NCBI GenBank assembly: GCA_012934845.2
Contig: WNNJ02000876.1
Coordinates: 186,001 to 250,000 of the forward strand
DNA length: 64,000 nucleotides
Origin: Pomphorhynchus laevis
Lineage: Eukaryota > Acanthocephala > Palaeacanthocephala > Echinorhynchida > Pomphorhynchidae
Reading direction: 5' to 3'
How positions within the stretch are numbered: position 1 is the first letter of the stretch; every line of letters starts with the position of its first letter. A program made the position numbers and the translations under genes. Of this stretch, positions 59,587 through 64,000 are shown one piece after another. The notes under the pieces were generated by a model. The model worked only from the letters and a program-made list of their open reading frames with translations. It was not told the origin of the DNA and did not search any database.

Positions 59587-60344
59587 AAATCAATTATCGT
59601 TATTTATATTATATATAATGTAGTATTTTTATTGGTCATTTTAATTAATTAAAATGATTGAATAAATCATTACAATTTTTAAAAAATCAGTTTCATCATT
59701 CAGATGAAGTAACTTTACTTAATTAACTGCATTTATATGTAGTTTATATTAGAGAATAATAAAATCGAAAAGAATATAAATGCAGTTAGTTCATATTTAG
59801 ATAATATTTAAATATTATAGAATATTTTTTATATCATTGAAATAAATATATTTTTTAAATTTGATATCCTGCTTTTCGAATAAGCACAGCTAAGAAATCA
59901 ACTATGCACAAATTATTATTATATTAAACATAATTATTATAGTATACTACCGTCATAATTAGAACGAGAAGAGTTCAGAATGAAACATTATGTATAAATA
60001 ATGCATTTCTACTCAAGTAAAATGTTTAGCTAGTGCATTAAAAAATATCTGAAATAATGTATGCAAATATTTCTTGATTTTTTTCCTTCTCGGTATATAT
60101 CAATTAGTTTTGTAATAAATAATAATTTAAAAATATTAGACCAAATGTTTAAATATTGATCCATATTTATCAATCTAACATAAAGACGACAATAATAGGG
60201 TAATTAAAAATTTTGATAAGAAATAAATTCGTAAAAGATAATATATTGTTATGACTCATAAATTAGTAAATACATAAATACAAACTATTAATTACAGATT
60301 CTCCGTAAATTGACTTTAATAATGTATAAAATGTCATCAACTTT

Positions 60345-60387
60345 CTTTGCAGGGGCCATCATATCACACATGATGGCCCCTGCAAAG
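60345..60387. other. Perfect 18-bp GC-containing hairpin
   Basis: CTTTGCAGGGGCCATCAT pairs fully with ATGATGGCCCCTGCAAAG around the 7-nt loop ATCACAC. It is striking in AT-rich surroundings. The stem is shorter than a usual pre-miRNA and pairing does not extend outward. Confidence 0.85.
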
Positions 60388-61024
60388 TTACTAGTACATA
60401 AGGTACATTAATAAAGAATGCATTCTTAAAATCCCGATAATCACATATTAAAGAAGCAAATGACTGCGTCCACATAGAACATTAAACGCTTATATCTTAA
60501 TGTTATCGCAATAAATATGCAAAATGTAACTGGTTTTCAGTTGTATTTACGTATATTGGATGAGATAACCGATTGATGATACAATCATTGCAGAAATATT
60601 ATTGTTTTAAGCCATATTATGTAGTTACTGATTAATGCAAGCAGCAGTTTTATTCCAACTTTGTATGAAATTTTTAAATATTCAAAGTTACCGCTAATTA
60701 CGCTAGGCTTTTTTCCAACAAACATTGTATCAACCATACAATGTTTTCACAATAACCATTTTTATCATAGCTACTTTGTGACCTGCCGCAAATAATATGG
60801 CCTTTAATTTACGGATATATAAATTATACGTTTTAAATAACGTATAAATGTGTTTTTTACTTTAATAAATCATTAATTTTTTTACGTATAAATTATACGT
60901 TATTAATTTTTTTAAGAAAATCATTTATCTATTTTTTGTTATTAATTTAATTCGATAATTAAATGAAATAAAATTTGCATTTTTATGACTTTTAGTAGTG
61001 TGTATCGTTGAATCATACAAAATA

Positions 61025-61420
61025 ATTAAAATTATATATATTATTGGTGCGAAACATCGCTTGACACCGAGGTCCAAGTGACAAAACTGGCTACAATTTA
61101 TTGTAAATCGATATTTGCTGCTAAAAGGCATTAAACATTTGGAGCTAATGATCAAGGTCAAGTTTCTTAGCAGCAAATTTGGATTATGTATAAGTCATTG
61201 TAGAACCTGTAGTTGGGATCCATTATTGGACTCTTGTACATATTTAATTTTTTCAAAATTTTATCATATTTAACTGGTTATATTTTCAGAATTCAAAAAA
61301 ATATATACATAGTCAATAAAATTATATATATTGTTGGTTCGAAAAATCGCTCGACACTGCGGTTCTAGAGCAAAGCTGGATACAATTGATTGTTAATCCA
61401 TATTTACTTCTAAAGAACTA
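61025..61420. repeat. Diverged direct repeat pair
   Basis: 61025-61131 and 61314-61420 share AAAATTATATATATTRTTGG, TCGCTYGACAC and GATACAATT-type words with perhaps three quarters identity. Non-coding. Confidence 0.7.
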
Positions 61421-62300
61421 AACTTCGATCATTAATTCAATCAGTTTAATGTATTACTCCGAGACGCTCCTAACCACGAAGCAGTCATCGTCCGTCTATG
61501 AATATGAAAATTTAATTTACATATTCCTTATAAAATATATATAATCGTAGATGTAGCCAGAAACCGGAGTTCGATTACATGCAAAGCAAATTTCTTTATC
61601 ACTCCTAGACGAGCTGATTCCAGATATTTTAAGATTTGTGGAAAATTCATTAAAACTTAAATAAAGCTTGAATGTATGACACTTTTTTACTTTGTTGAAT
61701 TATTAGTCAAGAAAGAGTGTGTAATTGTTTACAACCAATAAAATATCAGGTTTATTTACTAATTTAATATGCAGGATCAGCAAATCTGATTTGGTGATCA
61801 AGTAAGCACCACATAGATCAGATCTGCATCATCGAACTTGCATCTACATAAGTTAAGTGGTTTGCTTATTAAGTTATTTGACATATAATCACGCATTCTT
61901 AATCTAATCTTCCTAATTTAAAGTATGCAACGACAGGTACATTGCTGATTGCTTTTATAGAACAACTTGAATTTTTCTTCAGGAAAGTATTTTTCATAAA
62001 CTATTATGCAGTTATAACTTATTGGTTAAAAAAATAGACGATATTGATATAATGTACATATGCAGTTGAATAGTATAAAACTATTTAAAAATAGATAAAA
62101 CCGAGAACAAAATTGAGCAGATAAAATTGATACGAAATACTAACATACTATTTAGTTTAACGCATATAGTTGTAGGATTAACAATTTTAAATGTTTGTAT
62201 AGTTAACTGTACAGTCACGCGTATAGTTTGGTTTTGTCGATTTATAATTTTAGTAGCTTAACTTATATAGGTAACTTTAGGATTAAGTAAACTGTCCAGC

Positions 62301-62505
62301 ATACAGTCTGGTTTTGTTAAGCCTAACTTACATTCGCTAGGTTTAATTTTGCAATTGAAAGTATAGTTTGCTTTATAATTAAATGTTTTAAATTTTCAGA
62401 AATACAGTCTGGTTTTGTTTAGCCTAACTTACATTTCGTTAGGATTAATTTTGCAATTGAAAGTATAGTTTGCTTTATAATTAAATGTTTTAAATTTTCA
62501 GAACT
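62301..62505. repeat. 101-bp tandem duplication
   Basis: Two units from about 62301 and 62402 share CAGTCTGGTTTTGTT, GCCTAACTTACATT and TTTTGCAATTGAAAGTATAG. A shorter relative of the start (TAGTTTGGTTTTGT) is at 62225. Confidence 0.85.
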
Positions 62506-63346
62506 TACAAATATTTATTAAATGTTATGCATTATGCAACCTCAAAATATAATAATTGACAAAATATGAAAGATTATTTCAATCATTAAAATCTAATTAT
62601 AAATCAAAAATTATTGTTTGGTCTTGAAGGAAGTAACAAACTTTCAATAATGTCCACTTCTTTGTTCTTGTTGTTTTATAAATATACAAGAACGAAAAAA
62701 ATTAAATAATATCCAGCTTGTAATTTTCCTAAAGATGATATCAGGAGCTATCGAAATATTGTAATTTTTGGAATAAAATTAATTTCTTTGTTCATGTAAA
62801 TTCATAAAACTATAAGAAATAAGTAGATATTTTAAATACCTTGCAATATTTTCTTAGAATGTTTATGTAACAAGCATTCAGTTTATTACAAAATATAAAC
62901 ATAAATTTATTATTAATAATTATATTGTTAATATATTTTATTTATTAATGACATTTCTATCTCTTTAGATAAAATACGAACAATTTTATACAAAATTTCT
63001 CATTAATTTTATATTAATTTTAAAAACAAATTTATATTAAAGATAATTTTTAATTATATTTTATACAACAACATTATATATCATTATTTAAAAATTATAT
63101 TTGTTAAATAGTAAATAAATATTAATTCATTAATTATTTTAAAATATTATTGTCGATAAAAATTATTCTAATAATATTTAATATAAAATTTAATATTATA
63201 AAATTTAAAATAATTATTTTACAACTTAATTCATAAAGAAATTAAGCTATCTTTGGCATTCGAGCTATCTTTGACGCTCTAGCTATATCTGCAGATATAA
63301 GTATCTGTAAACAATGCAATGTAAAAATAAAAATAAAATAAATAAA

Positions 63347-63810
63347 TATAAAATATTATATTTATAATTTATAATAAATAATATATTAATAATATTAAAA
63401 TATTATATTTATAACTTAATACAAAATTCCATTATCACGTATACGGGCGGATTAGAAGATAAACGAATTTCAATTAAGCAACTTATCATAACTGAAATCC
63501 GTATATTCACTGTACACAATACAGAACACAAAGTTTTGTTTTGATTTAAAAATACGCGAACGAGAACAAACTGAATGCAAACATTTTTATTATTTTCACT
63601 AAAGCATCAGGTAAACTGAAAGTGTTCTGTGCCTAATTGTATTATAAATACTGTATACTTGTTTTTAAAAATTATGCTATTTTTCAATTATGCTATTTAA
63701 ACAAATTAAATAATATAAAATATTATATTTATAATTTATAATAAATAATATATTAATAATATTAAAATATTATATTTATAACTTAATACAAAATTCCATT
63801 ATCACGTATA
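63347..63810. repeat. Two identical 97-bp direct repeats
   Basis: 63347-63443 and 63714-63810 look identical, 367 bp apart start to start, both ending CCATTATCACGTATA. The unique sequence between them is AT-rich and non-coding. Confidence 0.85.
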
Positions 63811-64000
63811 TTAATATTTGCAATTTTAATTTAAAAATTAAAATAACTACATTTATATTTTTTTGTATTTAAAATATCCATTTATTTCTTCTTATAGCTT
63901 TATAAATTAACAGGAACGAAGAAATGAAGTTCTTCGTTTCAAGATATTTATATATTTTTTGTTTTAATCTATTCAGTTTTAATGTCATACTTAAATTTTA

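Larger units (their letters stand above)
58902..64000. other. AT-rich spacer with short duplications
   Basis: Apart from the repeats and hairpin listed separately, nothing is supported. The frames at 58980-59183 and 60925-61176 show no domain. Confidence 0.5.

Noticed and set aside
60345-60387. A microRNA precursor
   Set aside because: The stem is only 18 pairs with a 7-nt loop and pairing does not continue outward, so it is too short for Drosha/Dicer-type processing.
63347-63810. The 97-bp direct repeats as LTRs
   Set aside because: Too short, without TG...CA ends, a primer-binding site or any coding sequence between them.

Overview
The window is strongly AT-rich eukaryotic DNA, almost certainly from an invertebrate animal; I cannot name the species. 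The evidence is a satellite array, intron-containing host coding sequence, a eukaryotic tRNA-Glu gene and a dense load of retroelements: Penelope-like elements (PLEs), several LINE clades and small hammerhead-ribozyme repeats. Most of the DNA is mobile-element debris in AT-rich spacer, with few host genes.

Layout. 1-1623: 131-bp satellite. 1.6-4.9 kb: AT-rich spacer. 4.9-12.6 kb: rearranged PLE reverse-transcriptase pieces on both strands, including a 340-bp inverted pair, with a two-copy hammerhead repeat (8557-8968) whose cleavage-to-cleavage monomer is 305 nt. 12.6-17 kb: spacer. 17.0-19.9 kb: a block duplicated almost identically at 36.1-39.0 kb. 19.4-24.6 kb: a decayed I/Jockey-type LINE. 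24.6-25.1 kb: the 3' end of a LINE with a restriction-like endonuclease (RLE).

25.9-35.7 kb holds the clearest host gene, on the minus strand: an N-terminal hydrophobic and coiled-coil-like exon followed by two paralogous phase-1 exons. Its introns have been invaded by a PLE with the GIY-YIG endonuclease in front of the reverse transcriptase (the permuted order described for the Naiad group), by two L2/CR1-like LINE copies (one nested in the PLE with a 12-bp target duplication) and by a hammerhead repeat.

39.5-42.3 kb: a second APE-type LINE with tandem 5' repeats. 42.7-46.1 kb: a nearly whole RLE-type LINE (913-codon frame, Cys-rich N-terminus, full RT). 47.2-48.1 kb: more hammerhead-repeat pieces in opposite orientations. 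48.2-53.9 kb: two further RLE-type LINE copies facing away from each other. 54.1 kb: tRNA-Glu(CTC). 54.2-64 kb: AT-rich spacer with perfect hairpins, short duplications and two unidentified decayed coding-like tracts.

The most interesting points are the hammerhead repeat sharing the window with a permuted PLE that could be its mobiliser, the unrecognised host gene with an exon duplication, and the concentration of RLE-type LINEs. All function calls are by eye from motifs; no search was run.
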